A stretch of DNA of 25,876 bases from an uncultured Clostridia bacterium (GCA_934167095.1 CAKPKE010000016.1:1-25876), one strand, 5' to 3'; positions 1-7,705 are shown, counted from the stretch's first letter. A program made the numbers and translations. The notes: generated by a model not told the origin, from the letters alone.

Positions 1-104
1 GAATCGTTATTTGCAATATAGGTGCTCAAAGTATTTATTTTAAATAATTTGTGACAAATGATTGACTAACCTACAAAATAAAACAAGTCTATCTTAAAAT
101 TATC

Positions 105-133
105 TTGTAATGACATTCATTTTGTGCTATAAT
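105..133 (+). promoter_or_regulatory. Sigma-A promoter for the 206-634 gene
   Basis: The -35 box TTGTAA (105-110) and the -10 box TATAAT (128-133) are 17 bp apart. A TG one base upstream of the -10 makes it an extended -10. Transcription would start about 65 nt before the ATG at 206. Confidence 0.75.
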
Positions 134-205
134 TTCAGTTATCTCTCACAATAATGCGAAAGATAGTCCGTAATTCGTTTCTTAATAAAGAAAGGAGCAA
201 ATGGT

Positions 206-634
206 ATGTGTAAACAGCGGTCGCCTGATTTTGAAGGCTGTTTAAATTCTGGTTTGGATTACTTAAACAGTCTTGTCAGTCTTAGGCTAAAGCAAGATGA
301 TTCAGTAAATACACCAGAGGAAAAAGAAAAGCCTTTAGTTTTTGCATGGATCATAAGCAATCTTTGCCTAAAATATGTGGCAAATGTCAGAAAGGATTCT
401 GTTACATTAGGAATCCGCATTCCTCAGCAATCAAATTGGAACACCCCTTACCTGGATACCCATGGTTCTTTTTATACCCTCAAGTATATCAGTACTAACG
501 AGCAATTGTATGCTCTTTTGAGTTCCATTAAGGCTTCCACTAAAGGTGTTTTAGATTTTGAAGAAAGCACTGACGAGTCCAACATCGTTTCTGTGAAGAT
601 TACTTTCAAGGTACCTATTGACACAGAAAGCTGA
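206..634 (+). CDS. Unknown 142-residue soluble protein
   Basis: I do not recognise this family. The product has no signal peptide or clear membrane segment. It has a helical first half with two cysteines near the N-terminus (Cys2, Cys12), then what look like alternating strands and helices. The start is fixed by AAAGGAG at 191-197, eight bases before the ATG. It is a single-gene unit with its own extended -10 promoter and a strong terminator, and it converges on prs. Its composition is less AT-rich than prs or the DUF4173 gene next door, which suggests transfer or high expression. No function is proposed; coding status itself is well supported. Confidence 0.8.
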   Translation: MCKQRSPDFEGCLNSGLDYLNSLVSLRLKQDDSVNTPEEKEKPLVFAWIISNLCLKYVANVRKDSVTLGIRIPQQSNWNTPYLDTHGSFYTLKYISTNEQLYALLSSIKASTKGVLDFEESTDESNIVSVKITFKVPIDTES

Positions 635-650
635 CCCACACATAGCAAAA

Positions 651-698
651 GGTAGTAGCCCTAGGAATGATGTTTTGTTCCGGGGCTACTGCCTTTTT
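651..698 (+). terminator. Rho-independent terminator of the 206-634 gene
   Basis: GGTAGTAGCCC (651-661) pairs with GGGCTACTGCC (683-693) with one G-U pair and is followed by TTTTT. It lies between convergent genes and may also block read-through from the other side. Confidence 0.85.
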
Positions 699-756
699 AT
701 ATATTTTCTAATAAATTTGATTACTTGTTATATCTTTGATATTTAATTATTTCCTT

Positions 757-1710
757 TTATATAAAATTTTTTAGTAATTCGCCTAATGGCTTGTCCTCGT
801 TGAGTCTTTTAATTGTTTCTGCAAATAGCGGAGCGATTGATACCACTTTAATTTTATCGATTTTCTTTTCGTCTGATAATGGAATTGTATTTGTTATTAC
901 TAATTCCTTGATTGGAGAATTTTTGATTCTTTCTATTGCAGGACCAGAAAGAACTCCATGTGTACATGCGGCATAAACAGATTTTGCGCCATATTCATTT
1001 AATACTCTTACAGTTTCCATCATTGAGCCAGCAGTATCTATCTCATCATCAAATATAATTGCATTTTTGCCTTTTACATCTCCAATTATTGTTGTTCCAA
1101 TTGCCCTGTCATCATTTCCAGCTCTTCTTTTATCAAGCATTGCAATAGGGCATCCAAAAAATTCAGAATATTTATATGCCTTTTTAGAACTTCCTGCATC
1201 TGTTGCAACAATTACTTTATCTTCAAGTTTTTTATCCTCAAAATACTTTTCAAGTAGTCTTTCTGCAGAAAGTCTATCGCAATTAATATTACTGAAGTAA
1301 GCTTGAATTGCAGGATTATGCAAATCGCAAGTTATAACTCTTGTTGCACCTGCAGCTTCTATTAATTCAGCAATTAGCTTTGCTGTGATTGGTACTCTTG
1401 GTTGATCTTTTTTATCAGATCTAGAATATATATAATATGGAAGTACAACATTAATTCTTTTTGCAGATGCTCTTTTCACAGCATCAATAGTTATTAGTAA
1501 TTCCATTATTCTTTCATTAACTGGTGGCACATTGCTTTGTACGATATACACATCTTTTTCTCTTACTGTTTCTTGGATTTGAACAAAATTGTTATCATTT
1601 TTAAACTTCATTCTTTCAATTTTTCCAACTGGCAAATTTAAATATTCACAAATTTCATTTGTAAATGGTTCTGCCTCTTTACTACATGCAAAAATTTTAA
1701 TATTTTCCAT
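757..1710 (-). CDS. prs: Ribose-phosphate pyrophosphokinase (PRPP synthase)
   Basis: Cytosolic enzyme transferring pyrophosphate from ATP to ribose 5-phosphate, giving PRPP for purine, pyrimidine, His, Trp and NAD synthesis. At 317 residues it has normal length. Visible motifs are the ATP-binding RSDKKDQPRVPITAKL region (about 97-112), CDLH (128-131) and the PRPP loop DDEIDTAGS (221-229). The flexible loop reads ATDAGSSKKA rather than the usual PDxGGxxRA, so this is a divergent member. The frame stays open upstream to 1878, but ATG 1710 is preferred: GGAG at 1717-1720 sits just ahead and conserved sequence begins there. It has its own promoter behind the terminator of the DUF4173 gene. Confidence 0.93.
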   Translation of the reverse strand: MENIKIFACSKEAEPFTNEICEYLNLPVGKIERMKFKNDNNFVQIQETVREKDVYIVQSNVPPVNERIMELLITIDAVKRASAKRINVVLPYYIYSRSDKKDQPRVPITAKLIAELIEAAGATRVITCDLHNPAIQAYFSNINCDRLSAERLLEKYFEDKKLEDKVIVATDAGSSKKAYKYSEFFGCPIAMLDKRRAGNDDRAIGTTIIGDVKGKNAIIFDDEIDTAGSMMETVRVLNEYGAKSVYAACTHGVLSGPAIERIKNSPIKELVITNTIPLSDEKKIDKIKVVSIAPLFAETIKRLNEDKPLGELLKNFI

Positions 1711-1743
1711 CTCTTTCTCCTTTTTATTTTTTTGTTCATCCTT

Positions 1744-1772
1744 TATATACCACAAAAAAGTTTTTTTGTAAA
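1744..1772 (-). promoter_or_regulatory. Promoter of prs
   Basis: On the minus strand TTTACA (1772-1767), a 17-bp spacer and TATATA (1749-1744), with TG one base before the -10. It lies just after the upstream terminator, so prs can be transcribed independently. Confidence 0.6.
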
Positions 1773-1774
1773 TA

Positions 1775-1801
1775 TAAAAAGATGATACATATGTACCATC
1801 T
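1775..1801 (-). terminator. Terminator of the DUF4173 gene
   Basis: On the minus strand AGATGGTACA pairs with TGTATCATCT (one G-U) in 1780-1801, with a very tight loop, followed by a short T run (1779-1775). It separates the membrane protein gene from prs. Confidence 0.55.
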
Positions 1802-1841
1802 ACTTTTAAATCCATTTTTAACTGGAATGGTAAAACCACTT

Positions 1842-3833
1842 TTATTCTTCTTTCCATATTTCTCCAATAAATTGCCATGTTTTTCCATTATCTTCGGAAA
1901 TATATTTAGCTCTTGTTCTTCCGCCGTTATAGCCACCTTCATAACCACCTGATACAAGAACGGTTAATGTTCCATCCTCTTCCCTAGTTGGCAAATAGAA
2001 ATAGTCATAGCAATTTTCCCATTTTTCTCCATGTGGGTCTGACAAAGAAAATTCGCCATCTGGGAATATGATTTTTTTGAAAGTTTTTCCAGAATCATTT
2101 GTAATGAATAAATCTGCTTTTGCACAATACACATTATCTGGCATTTCAAGAAATCCTAATCCATCTTCAAAAAATTCTATTTTACTTGGAGCAGGAACTT
2201 CTATCTCATTTATTTTTTCATATCTATTATTAGTTATCTTCGATATTTGCCATTTAGATTGGCCTGTTGCTGAATATAATGTTTCTACAATATATGTTTC
2301 TTCTTTACTCACTCTTTCTTTGTATACATATTCTTTACTGTTAGCTTCATTAATTTTTTCTTGTTCTTTTAACATTTTCTCTTTTTCTTTAATTTCTGAA
2401 TTAAGTTCATCTAAGTCTAAATCAGAAATTTCTTGTTGCATTTTATGCTTTGAAATATTAAATTCTTGCCAACTCATTTTTTTAGTATTGCTTACTATAT
2501 TAGATAAAATTTTTAAAATTTCTAGTTTCTCTTTTTCAGTAGTTTTTTCATTTTGTAATTTTGAATTTAAAAATTCATAACTATCTTCACTTGCAATACT
2601 TAAAATATATTGATAATCAGTTTCGTGAGTTCCTGTAGGTCTATTAACATTATAAGTAACAATATATTTTTCTAAATTAATTGAATTTACAATGCAATAA
2701 GCAAAAACCGCTAGTATAAAACAGTACTTCATAAAATCGAACTTTTTATCAAAAATATATTTTATCACAGGAATAAATGCTAATATTTCAGTAATTAGTA
2801 TTGCATATACAAAAAATCTTAAATACGTTAATCCGTATTCGCTAGAATATAAATACATTCTATACATAGCTGATATTGCAATTATTATTGTAAATACTAC
2901 AAGTAGTAGATTTAGCTTTTTTATTAATTTTTCGTCTTTTCCCTCACATTTGTTAGATATTATTATAAGTACAAAGTTTATAATTGACACAAACATAAGT
3001 TGAAAGAATCCTGTTCTAGCATAGCTTGCATAATCATATCTATTTATATTTATTCTAGCAAACAATGATTGTACTTGAATAAAACAAAATACAAAATAAA
3101 CTACATTTAATACTATTAATAGTAATTTTATTGTAAAATTATTGTCATTTTTAGTTTTTGGTGTACTTTTTTCTTCTAGCACATTATCCTTTTTTAGTTT
3201 TAGTATAAAGCTTAAAAATAAGAAATACATAAAAACAATAATTGCAATTCTTAAAATAATATTAAAAGCTGTTCCTATATTTATATTTTCAAACATCTTT
3301 CCTATTCCAGAAAATAAATTTGCAAATATCATATCTGCTGATGCAAGTAAAGATATAATTATAATAGCAACAACTAATACTATTAGAATTGATACTATAT
3401 TCTTTTTTACATTTTCTTTATTTGCATTTGTTTTTATTTTTTCCTTTGATTTTTGCTTACTAAATTCAAATCCTTCTTTATATCCTGCAACTGTGTCTGT
3501 TACTAAATTAAAAGTTTTAGATATATAGTTTGTAAAAAATGATTTTTCATTTATTAGTACTACATACATCATTAAATTTAGTAATAAAATTGCAAAAATA
3601 TTTAAAACATATAATGTCGTATTAGCAAATATAAAATATGTGCTACCTAGTAAAATGATTGGTACTATAAATAAAAATGCACTCTTATTTTTAATTTTTC
3701 CATTTTTATTAAGCACATATAAAATTATTCCATTGCATATTATTTCAAAAAGCAACATTGAAATTCCTAAGCTCTTACCATAGAACAAAATTGATTGAGC
3801 TACTGCAAGTATTGCACTTCCTATAATTTCCAT
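1842..3833 (-). CDS. DUF4173-type polytopic membrane protein with C-terminal Asp-box region
   Basis: The first 400 or so residues form roughly ten to twelve membrane helices. They contain the signature YARTGFFQLMFVSIIN, which I associate with DUF4173 (formerly in DUF4153), a family of unknown function. A charged helical linker rich in Lys and Glu follows (about 415-500). The last 150 residues carry two sialidase-type Asp boxes, TNDSGKTF and SEDNGKTW, with WQISKI-like strands, suggesting a small beta-propeller fragment, presumably outside the cell. ATG 3833 is preferred over GTG 3845 because the GTG overlaps the AAAGGTG ribosome site. The gene is 663 codons, followed by a terminator. A role in envelope sensing is only a guess. 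Confidence 0.75.
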   Translation of the reverse strand: MEIIGSAILAVAQSILFYGKSLGISMLLFEIICNGIILYVLNKNGKIKNKSAFLFIVPIILLGSTYFIFANTTLYVLNIFAILLLNLMMYVVLINEKSFFTNYISKTFNLVTDTVAGYKEGFEFSKQKSKEKIKTNANKENVKKNIVSILIVLVVAIIIISLLASADMIFANLFSGIGKMFENINIGTAFNIILRIAIIVFMYFLFLSFILKLKKDNVLEEKSTPKTKNDNNFTIKLLLIVLNVVYFVFCFIQVQSLFARININRYDYASYARTGFFQLMFVSIINFVLIIISNKCEGKDEKLIKKLNLLLVVFTIIIAISAMYRMYLYSSEYGLTYLRFFVYAILITEILAFIPVIKYIFDKKFDFMKYCFILAVFAYCIVNSINLEKYIVTYNVNRPTGTHETDYQYILSIASEDSYEFLNSKLQNEKTTEKEKLEILKILSNIVSNTKKMSWQEFNISKHKMQQEISDLDLDELNSEIKEKEKMLKEQEKINEANSKEYVYKERVSKEETYIVETLYSATGQSKWQISKITNNRYEKINEIEVPAPSKIEFFEDGLGFLEMPDNVYCAKADLFITNDSGKTFKKIIFPDGEFSLSDPHGEKWENCYDYFYLPTREEDGTLTVLVSGGYEGGYNGGRTRAKYISEDNGKTWQFIGEIWKEE

Positions 3834-3893
3834 ATTAATTTTCACCTTTCTTATTTTAATGTATCGTAATAAAAAATTTTGTTATTTTAAACT

Positions 3894-4097
3894 TTATTTT
3901 TCATAATCTAAGATATCCCCTGGTTTGCATTCCAATACTTCACAAATTTTTTCCAAAGTTGAAAATCTTATTGCTTTTGCCTTATTTGTTTTTAATATTG
4001 AAAGATTTGCTGGAGTTATTCCAATTTTTTCTGCAAGCTCTCCTGATGACATTTTTCTTTTAGCAAGCATTACATCTACATTCACAATAATTGGCAT
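3894..4097 (-). CDS. Small XRE/Cro-family HTH regulator, partner of the DUF2975 protein
   Basis: A 67-residue protein consisting almost only of one helix-turn-helix: MLAKRKMSSGELAEKIGITPANLSILK, then the conserved tail LEKICEVLECKPGDILDYE. This single-domain type (YozG-like) is regularly paired with a DUF2975 membrane protein, as here: it starts 14 bases after the stop of the 4112-4630 gene. The ribosome site is AAAGGA ahead of ATG 4097. It is a probable repressor or activator acting on its own operon or on membrane targets. Confidence 0.9.
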   Translation of the reverse strand: MPIIVNVDVMLAKRKMSSGELAEKIGITPANLSILKTNKAKAIRFSTLEKICEVLECKPGDILDYEK

Positions 4098-4111
4098 CTT
4101 TTTAGTCCTTT

Positions 4112-4630
4112 CTATATTGTAAAATCATTTTCTTCTTTATATTCAATTGCCCTTTTGTATATTTCATTAAGTATTTTTATTCCTATTCCAGAAACTATAA
4201 AAATTATTGTTAGCATTACTGAAAAAGCAAGTATATAGTGAAGCATAAGTTCATATTCTAATGTTTTAAGCATTATGCCTATAAATATTGTAATTGCAAA
4301 ATATAACAAGCTTATTAAAAAACAACTATAACTAACAGTATTTAACCTCTTAGAATTGTTTTCGCAAAATAAAGTATTACTTTTTAAGTTTTGAAATATT
4401 TTTATAAATTGATAAATAATAAATAAAGCTATTATTCCAGTAGCTATAATCATTGAAAACAATGTAAGATCTCCTATATTATTTTGAACATTTTCACCAC
4501 TTGTTATATGCATTATTACTTTTGCAATGATACCTAGTACCAATATATCAATAGCACTTATTGCAGTAAAAAGTATATTAAGCCCTACTATAACTTTTGA
4601 TGATAAACTTTTTTCTCCTAGTATTTTCAT
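4112..4630 (-). CDS. DUF2975 membrane protein
   Basis: 172 residues with four predicted membrane helices (about 15-40, 55-80, 100-125, 135-160) and short charged ends. It matches the DUF2975 pattern including the QFIKIFQNLKSNTLFCENNSKRL stretch between helices two and three. ATG 4630 is chosen because AAAGGAGGT (4637-4645) is seven bases upstream; the ATG at 4636 abuts that site and is too close. It is the first gene of a two-gene operon with the XRE regulator. The function of such pairs is not established; regulation of the HTH by the membrane protein is plausible. Confidence 0.85.
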   Translation of the reverse strand: MKILGEKSLSSKVIVGLNILFTAISAIDILVLGIIAKVIMHITSGENVQNNIGDLTLFSMIIATGIIALFIIYQFIKIFQNLKSNTLFCENNSKRLNTVSYSCFLISLLYFAITIFIGIMLKTLEYELMLHYILAFSVMLTIIFIVSGIGIKILNEIYKRAIEYKEENDFTI

Positions 4631-4655
4631 TTGCATACCTCCTTTATTTGCCATT

Positions 4656-4684
4656 AATATATATCTTTTTATTTTGTTTGTCAA
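4656..4684 (-). promoter_or_regulatory. Promoter of the DUF2975-XRE operon
   Basis: A consensus TTGACA (4684-4679), 17-bp spacer and TATATT (4661-4656) on the minus strand, ending about 26 bases before the ATG at 4630. The short leader leaves little room for other control. Confidence 0.75.
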
Positions 4685-4769
4685 CACTTTTTTATTGTTT
4701 TTCGATAATTACAAAAAACAAATAAAGCTATTAGCCTAATTTTTTCAAGACATAACAGCTTATATTTTT

Positions 4770-5129
4770 TTATTTTATTTCTCTTTTTATCCATGTCATA
4801 AGTACATTTACAACATAATTTACTTCTTCATTTGATAAAGCTTTTCCTTTTGGTATTTTATGAATTCTTTCTAAGCAACCTCTACAACAGCAACCAGTTG
4901 CATGTTGTGCAATAAATACTGGATGCACTTGCCTCATAGTAGTTTGCTTTCCATCATTTTTAGGATAAGCATAACCAATTCTTTTTATTATTAAATCTTT
5001 TGCATCAGATTCAATTTTATCTAATCCTTTTTCTTTTACATATTCTTTCATTTTATTGTTCAAATGAAATGAACCTCTAAATTTGCTTTTTGATAATGCT
5101 TCTAATAAATTTTCAATATTGTTAGTCAT
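4770..5129 (-). CDS. DUF4186 family protein
   Basis: 119 residues matching DUF4186 closely: FRGSFHLNNKMKEYVKEKG near the start, then IGYAYPKNDGKQT, VHPVFIAQHATGCCCRGC, and the closing IPKGKALSNEE with a final helix. The CCCRGC cluster with nearby His residues looks like a metal or cofactor site, but no activity is known for the family. ATG 5129 is used; an in-frame TTG at 5135 is possible, and neither has a strong ribosome site (AAGAAAG lies upstream). It has no obvious operon partner. Confidence 0.85.
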   Translation of the reverse strand: MTNNIENLLEALSKSKFRGSFHLNNKMKEYVKEKGLDKIESDAKDLIIKRIGYAYPKNDGKQTTMRQVHPVFIAQHATGCCCRGCLERIHKIPKGKALSNEEVNYVVNVLMTWIKREIK

Positions 5130-5248
5130 TTTCAAATCTTCTTTCTTTTAAAGGCATTGTATAAACCTTTGTTCGCATATTTTATACTAGATATTTTTAA
5201 TTGTCAAGATTTTGGGCAAATATCTTACTAATTTCATATTTTAATTAA

Positions 5249-5277
5249 TTGACATCTAAAGTCTTATATGATAATAT
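5249..5277 (+). promoter_or_regulatory. Strong extended -10 promoter for the 61-residue peptide gene
   Basis: Perfect TTGACA (5249-5254), 17-bp spacer and TAATAT (5272-5277) preceded by TGA, so consensus -35 plus extended -10. It implies an untranslated leader of about 110 nt before ATG 5394. Confidence 0.8.
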
Positions 5278-5325
5278 GCTTTTAAAAGTATATTAGTCTT
5301 ACTATAACTTTAACTAAAGGGGTAG

Positions 5326-5343
5326 ATGTTTGAAAAATATTGA
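5326..5343 (+). other. Possible five-codon leader ORF (MFEKY)
   Basis: AAAGGGG (about 5316-5322) is followed by ATG 5326 and the codons for Met-Phe-Glu-Lys-Tyr, then TGA. It lies in the leader of the 5394-5579 gene and could be a translated control peptide or chance. Confidence 0.3.
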
Positions 5344-5393
5344 TATTCAAAGATTCAGAATCCAACATTTATGATTTAAAAGGAGAGTGCACT

Positions 5394-5579
5394 ATGAGTA
5401 ATTACGAACTTATGGTATCTAGAAAAAAAGCAGCTGATAAAACAATAAAAAACACAGCTAATGCATTTTTACATTCGTCAACTTCTACAGACCATAGCTC
5501 AAACAGCTTTAAACTTTTATCTAATATTGGAGAAGATCTTTCTGTACCCATTCAGAGTGCTGAGTATCTTTCTAAGTAG
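5394..5579 (+). CDS. Small unknown protein of 61 residues
   Basis: An unrecognised hydrophilic peptide: a basic N-terminal helix (KKAADKTIKN), a Ser/Thr-rich middle (HSSTSTDHSSNS) and a more hydrophobic tail (LLSNIGEDLSVPIQ). There is no signal peptide, double-Gly cleavage site or Cys core, so a classical bacteriocin is not supported. A ribosome site AAAAGGAG eight bases ahead selects ATG 5394. A TTG at 5340 would add 18 residues but has poor spacing. The strong promoter, short ORF and immediate terminator make a monocistronic unit built for high expression. A RiPP precursor or regulatory small protein are possibilities only. Confidence 0.65.
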   Translation: MSNYELMVSRKKAADKTIKNTANAFLHSSTSTDHSSNSFKLLSNIGEDLSVPIQSAEYLSK

Positions 5580-5591
5580 TATTTTTCCAAA

Positions 5592-5632
5592 AATAGCTCA
5601 AGGAATTATTTTTGTTTTCTTGAGCTATTATT
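5592..5632 (+). terminator. Terminator of the 61-residue peptide gene
   Basis: AATAGCTCAAG (5592-5602) pairs perfectly with CTTGAGCTATT (5619-5629), followed by a T-rich tail. It begins 12 bases after the stop codon. Confidence 0.85.
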
Positions 5633-5675
5633 TATTATTAATTTATTTTTTATTTTATTGCAATTTCAAAATCAA

Positions 5676-5810
5676 TCATTTTTTAGGAAATTCATTACTA
5701 AATCTATTATAACCTCTTTTTCCCTCTTTTTGAACTGTCGCAAATTTTGCGACAGTTGGAATATCTTCCAGCTCTTCTTTTAGTGCATTTTTAATATGTT
5801 TACCTATGGT
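5676..5810 (-). pseudogene. Relic of a RhuM-family (virulence protein) gene
   Basis: The minus strand reads, from about 5810, GKHIKNALKEEL then PTVAKFATVQKEGKR and diverges before a TGA at 5678-5676. The HIxNALxEEL...STVAKFATVQxEGxR pattern is what I recall from the N-terminal part of RhuM-type proteins, which usually exceed 300 residues. There is no start codon (TAA at 5813-5811) and no catalytic or C-terminal remainder. So this is a small internal fragment, probably left by a lost mobile element. The perfect 25-bp palindrome at 5733-5757 is simply the DNA encoding TVAKFATV. Confidence 0.5.
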
Positions 5811-5824
5811 TTACATTTTTCATA

Positions 5825-6472
5825 TTATTTTTCAATTAAAAACTTATTAACAGCACTTATGTATATAACTAAATATGACACTGATATCAAGAATCCACCA
5901 AGTACATCACTTGTATAATGCACACCTAAGTAAATTCTGCTTATTCCAATAGAACATATTAAAATACCTAATAATACAATAGAGATCCATTTTACATATT
6001 TATTCTTTACATACTTACAAATTAAATATATCAGATAGCCATAAAAAGCCATGGTTATCATAGAATGTCCTGATGGGAAGCTATATCCTGTTTCTTCAAT
6101 TATTCTAAATTCTGTTGGTCTGGGTCTTTGCAATATTCTTTTTAATAACTGATTTAGTACTGTAATTATTACTAAATTAGAAAATATAGATAGCCCTATT
6201 TTTCTGTTTTTTATTACAAAAAATAAAACTATTGTTAATATTATTAAAAATATTGCACCTCCAAAATTAGTAATAAATTTTGCTATTGGTGTTACAAAAT
6301 CTGATATTAGAAATTTTGATATTATGTTATATCCAATTATATCTCCGCTCATTATTTCTTTATGAAAAACATCTTCTGCTAGTGCTAAAAATCCTACTAA
6401 GCAGAGAAATAATATAATCCATCTTAAGTTTTTTACAATAAATTCTTTTACTTTCATTTTTTCTTCTTTCAT
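5825..6472 (-). CDS. PAP2-family membrane phosphatase
   Basis: A 215-residue integral membrane phosphatase of the type acting on undecaprenyl pyrophosphate or phosphatidic acid. All three PAP2 motifs are present: KRILQRPRP (KxxxxxxRP), YSFPSGHSM (PSGH) and SRIYLGVHYTSDVLGG (SRxxxxxHxxxD). About five or six membrane helices surround them. The active site would face outside, so lipid carrier recycling is the likeliest role. The start is uncertain: ATG 6472 has no visible ribosome site, while ATG 6457 has AAAGAAG ahead. The substrate cannot be read from sequence. Confidence 0.9.
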   Translation of the reverse strand: MKEEKMKVKEFIVKNLRWIILFLCLVGFLALAEDVFHKEIMSGDIIGYNIISKFLISDFVTPIAKFITNFGGAIFLIILTIVLFFVIKNRKIGLSIFSNLVIITVLNQLLKRILQRPRPTEFRIIEETGYSFPSGHSMITMAFYGYLIYLICKYVKNKYVKWISIVLLGILICSIGISRIYLGVHYTSDVLGGFLISVSYLVIYISAVNKFLIEK

Positions 6473-6478
6473 ATTATA

Positions 6479-6613
6479 TTACACTTTAGGAAGTATTTCG
6501 TATCCTAATTTTTTCAAAAAATCATAATCTTCAATAATTGCATCCATAATTAATAAAGAATATTCCTTATCTTTCTTTAAAAGCTTTAAATTACCATTTT
6601 TTCTACTATTACT
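6479..6613 (-). pseudogene. Possible C-terminal fragment of an unidentified gene
   Basis: The minus strand is open from after a TAA at 6616-6614 to a TAA at 6481-6479. It reads SNSRKNGNLKLLKKDKEYS, LLIMDAIIEDYDFLKKLGY and EILPKV. It looks protein-like (amphipathic, acidic and Lys-rich) but has no start codon with a ribosome site, and it ends just before the PAP2 start. It lies directly downstream of a promoter-like repeat (6613-6641). Either a decayed gene end or chance; family unknown. Confidence 0.3.
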
Positions 6614-6655
6614 TTATAGCATAAAAGCAGATAATTATCAACTAACTATCTGCTT
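6614..6655. repeat. Dispersed 42-bp hairpin/promoter repeat, copy 1
   Basis: This segment matches 15901-15942 at 38 of 42 positions. It contains an inverted repeat AGCAGATA...TATCTGCT. On the minus strand it also holds TTGATA (6641-6636), a 17-bp spacer and TATAAA (6618-6613) with an extended TG. So it could act both as terminator for the gene at 6749-7660 and as promoter reading into 6613-6479. Confidence 0.7.
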
Positions 6656-6660
6656 AATTT

Positions 6661-6713
6661 AAAAAGAAAAAGACTATTTAACAAAATATTTTTACATACT
6701 TTGTTAATAGTCT
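6661..6713 (-). terminator. Terminator of the HExxH protein gene
   Basis: On the minus strand AGACTATTAACAAA (6713-6700) pairs with TTTGTTAAATAGTCT (6685-6671), one bulge, followed by a T-rich tail (6670-6661). Confidence 0.8.
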
Positions 6714-6748
6714 AAAAGATTATCTAGTAAGACACATCTTTTCTTGTT

Positions 6749-7660
6749 TTAATGAGAAAGTAACCTGCTGAAATACTCGTCTTTGATTAGTAATCCTTTA
6801 AGACAATTATCCAACATCTCTTGTTTTGCCTCAAAATCCGGTTCTAGGTTTGCTTGGTTTACAGTTGCATGAACTATAATATCTTGAGCCATGTATACTA
6901 TTTCAGTATAATCAAAACTTATTTGCTCATCATACAGTTCATAACAATTTAGAGCAGTTAGCATATCCCTCAAACTTGAACCATATCCATCTGAAATATC
7001 ATTTATCTTATTGTTTAGCTCTCCTTCACAATGGGCCTTTAAAGTATCTGTCTTTCCAAATATATTCCATATCAGCATATATAAACAGAACGGACACGAA
7101 TAGGTAATATTGTAATCTATCCCATTTTGTTTACAAACAGTGAATGCAAGATCTTCAGCAACTGCTTCGCTAAAACCTTGCCCTTCAAAAAAATTTGCAT
7201 CAGAAGTTGTTAAAGCATGAGCAAGCTCATGAATAATTATAGATTTTTGCTTATCTGAAGACTGAAGATAGAAATCGCTTGTTTGTACAACTATAAAATT
7301 TCCTTCCTTAATATACATTGCATAGACATCCGTTCCAATGATTTCAGATGCTTTATTTGAAAAGAAAATTTGAACATCCTTGAAATTATCCCAAAAAAGA
7401 AAATCATAATCAGTTTTTAAGCTTGAATATTCGTAATAATCCTCACAAGTTCTTAAGAGTGAATTCAGGTCCTCGCTTTCTTCTAATGAGTTTTGAAAAT
7501 CATACACAGGTTCATTTAATTTTAGCGTATAGCACCACTTTTGAGCATATGCATAGCTTTCTCTAGTTTTCCGAATATAATAAGATCTAGTTAACGATAC
7601 TGCAAAAATTATCGCAATGATAATTTCAACCGCAAAAAATAACTTCCTTGTTTTTTTCAT
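6749..7660 (-). CDS. Membrane-anchored putative zinc metallopeptidase (HExxH)
   Basis: 303 residues with an N-terminal membrane anchor (about 5-24) and an extracytoplasmic domain. The zincin motif HELAH is at 144-148, and FSEAVAEDLAF (163-173) downstream offers Glu165 or Glu169 as third zinc ligand, as in gluzincins. No exact peptidase family is recognised. Several Cys residues follow (CKQNG, SCPFC, NC), possibly disulfides. ATG 7660 is chosen for GAGGAGG ahead; a longer frame to 7675 lacks one. It is a single-gene unit with consensus promoter and terminator, and it looks richer in G+C than its neighbours. It probably cleaves surface or secreted proteins; the substrate is unknown. Confidence 0.7.
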   Translation of the reverse strand: MKKTRKLFFAVEIIIAIIFAVSLTRSYYIRKTRESYAYAQKWCYTLKLNEPVYDFQNSLEESEDLNSLLRTCEDYYEYSSLKTDYDFLFWDNFKDVQIFFSNKASEIIGTDVYAMYIKEGNFIVVQTSDFYLQSSDKQKSIIIHELAHALTTSDANFFEGQGFSEAVAEDLAFTVCKQNGIDYNITYSCPFCLYMLIWNIFGKTDTLKAHCEGELNNKINDISDGYGSSLRDMLTALNCYELYDEQISFDYTEIVYMAQDIIVHATVNQANLEPDFEAKQEMLDNCLKGLLIKDEYFSRLLSH

Positions 7661-7705
7661 AAAAAACCTCCTCAAAAAAACAAGTACAAATATCCGACTA
7701 TATTG

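Noticed and set aside
1..104. Possible gene or RNA before the first promoter
   Set aside because: No open frame with a ribosome site and no recognisable RNA fold in this AT-rich stretch.
1711..1878. Longer prs start
   Set aside because: The extension overlaps the upstream gene's end and terminator; GGAG and conserved sequence fix ATG 1710.
2068..2580. 170-codon plus-strand frame opposite the DUF4173 gene
   Set aside because: Antisense shadow of an AT-rich coding region; no ribosome site or promoter.
5461..5712. 83-codon plus-strand frame overlapping the 61-residue gene
   Set aside because: Hydrophobic shadow frame crossing the terminator, without a ribosome site.
5733..5757. Perfect 25-bp palindrome AACTGTCGCAAA/TTTGCGACAGTT as operator or terminator
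   Set aside because: It is explained by coding for TVAKFATV in the RhuM-like relic, and no T run follows.
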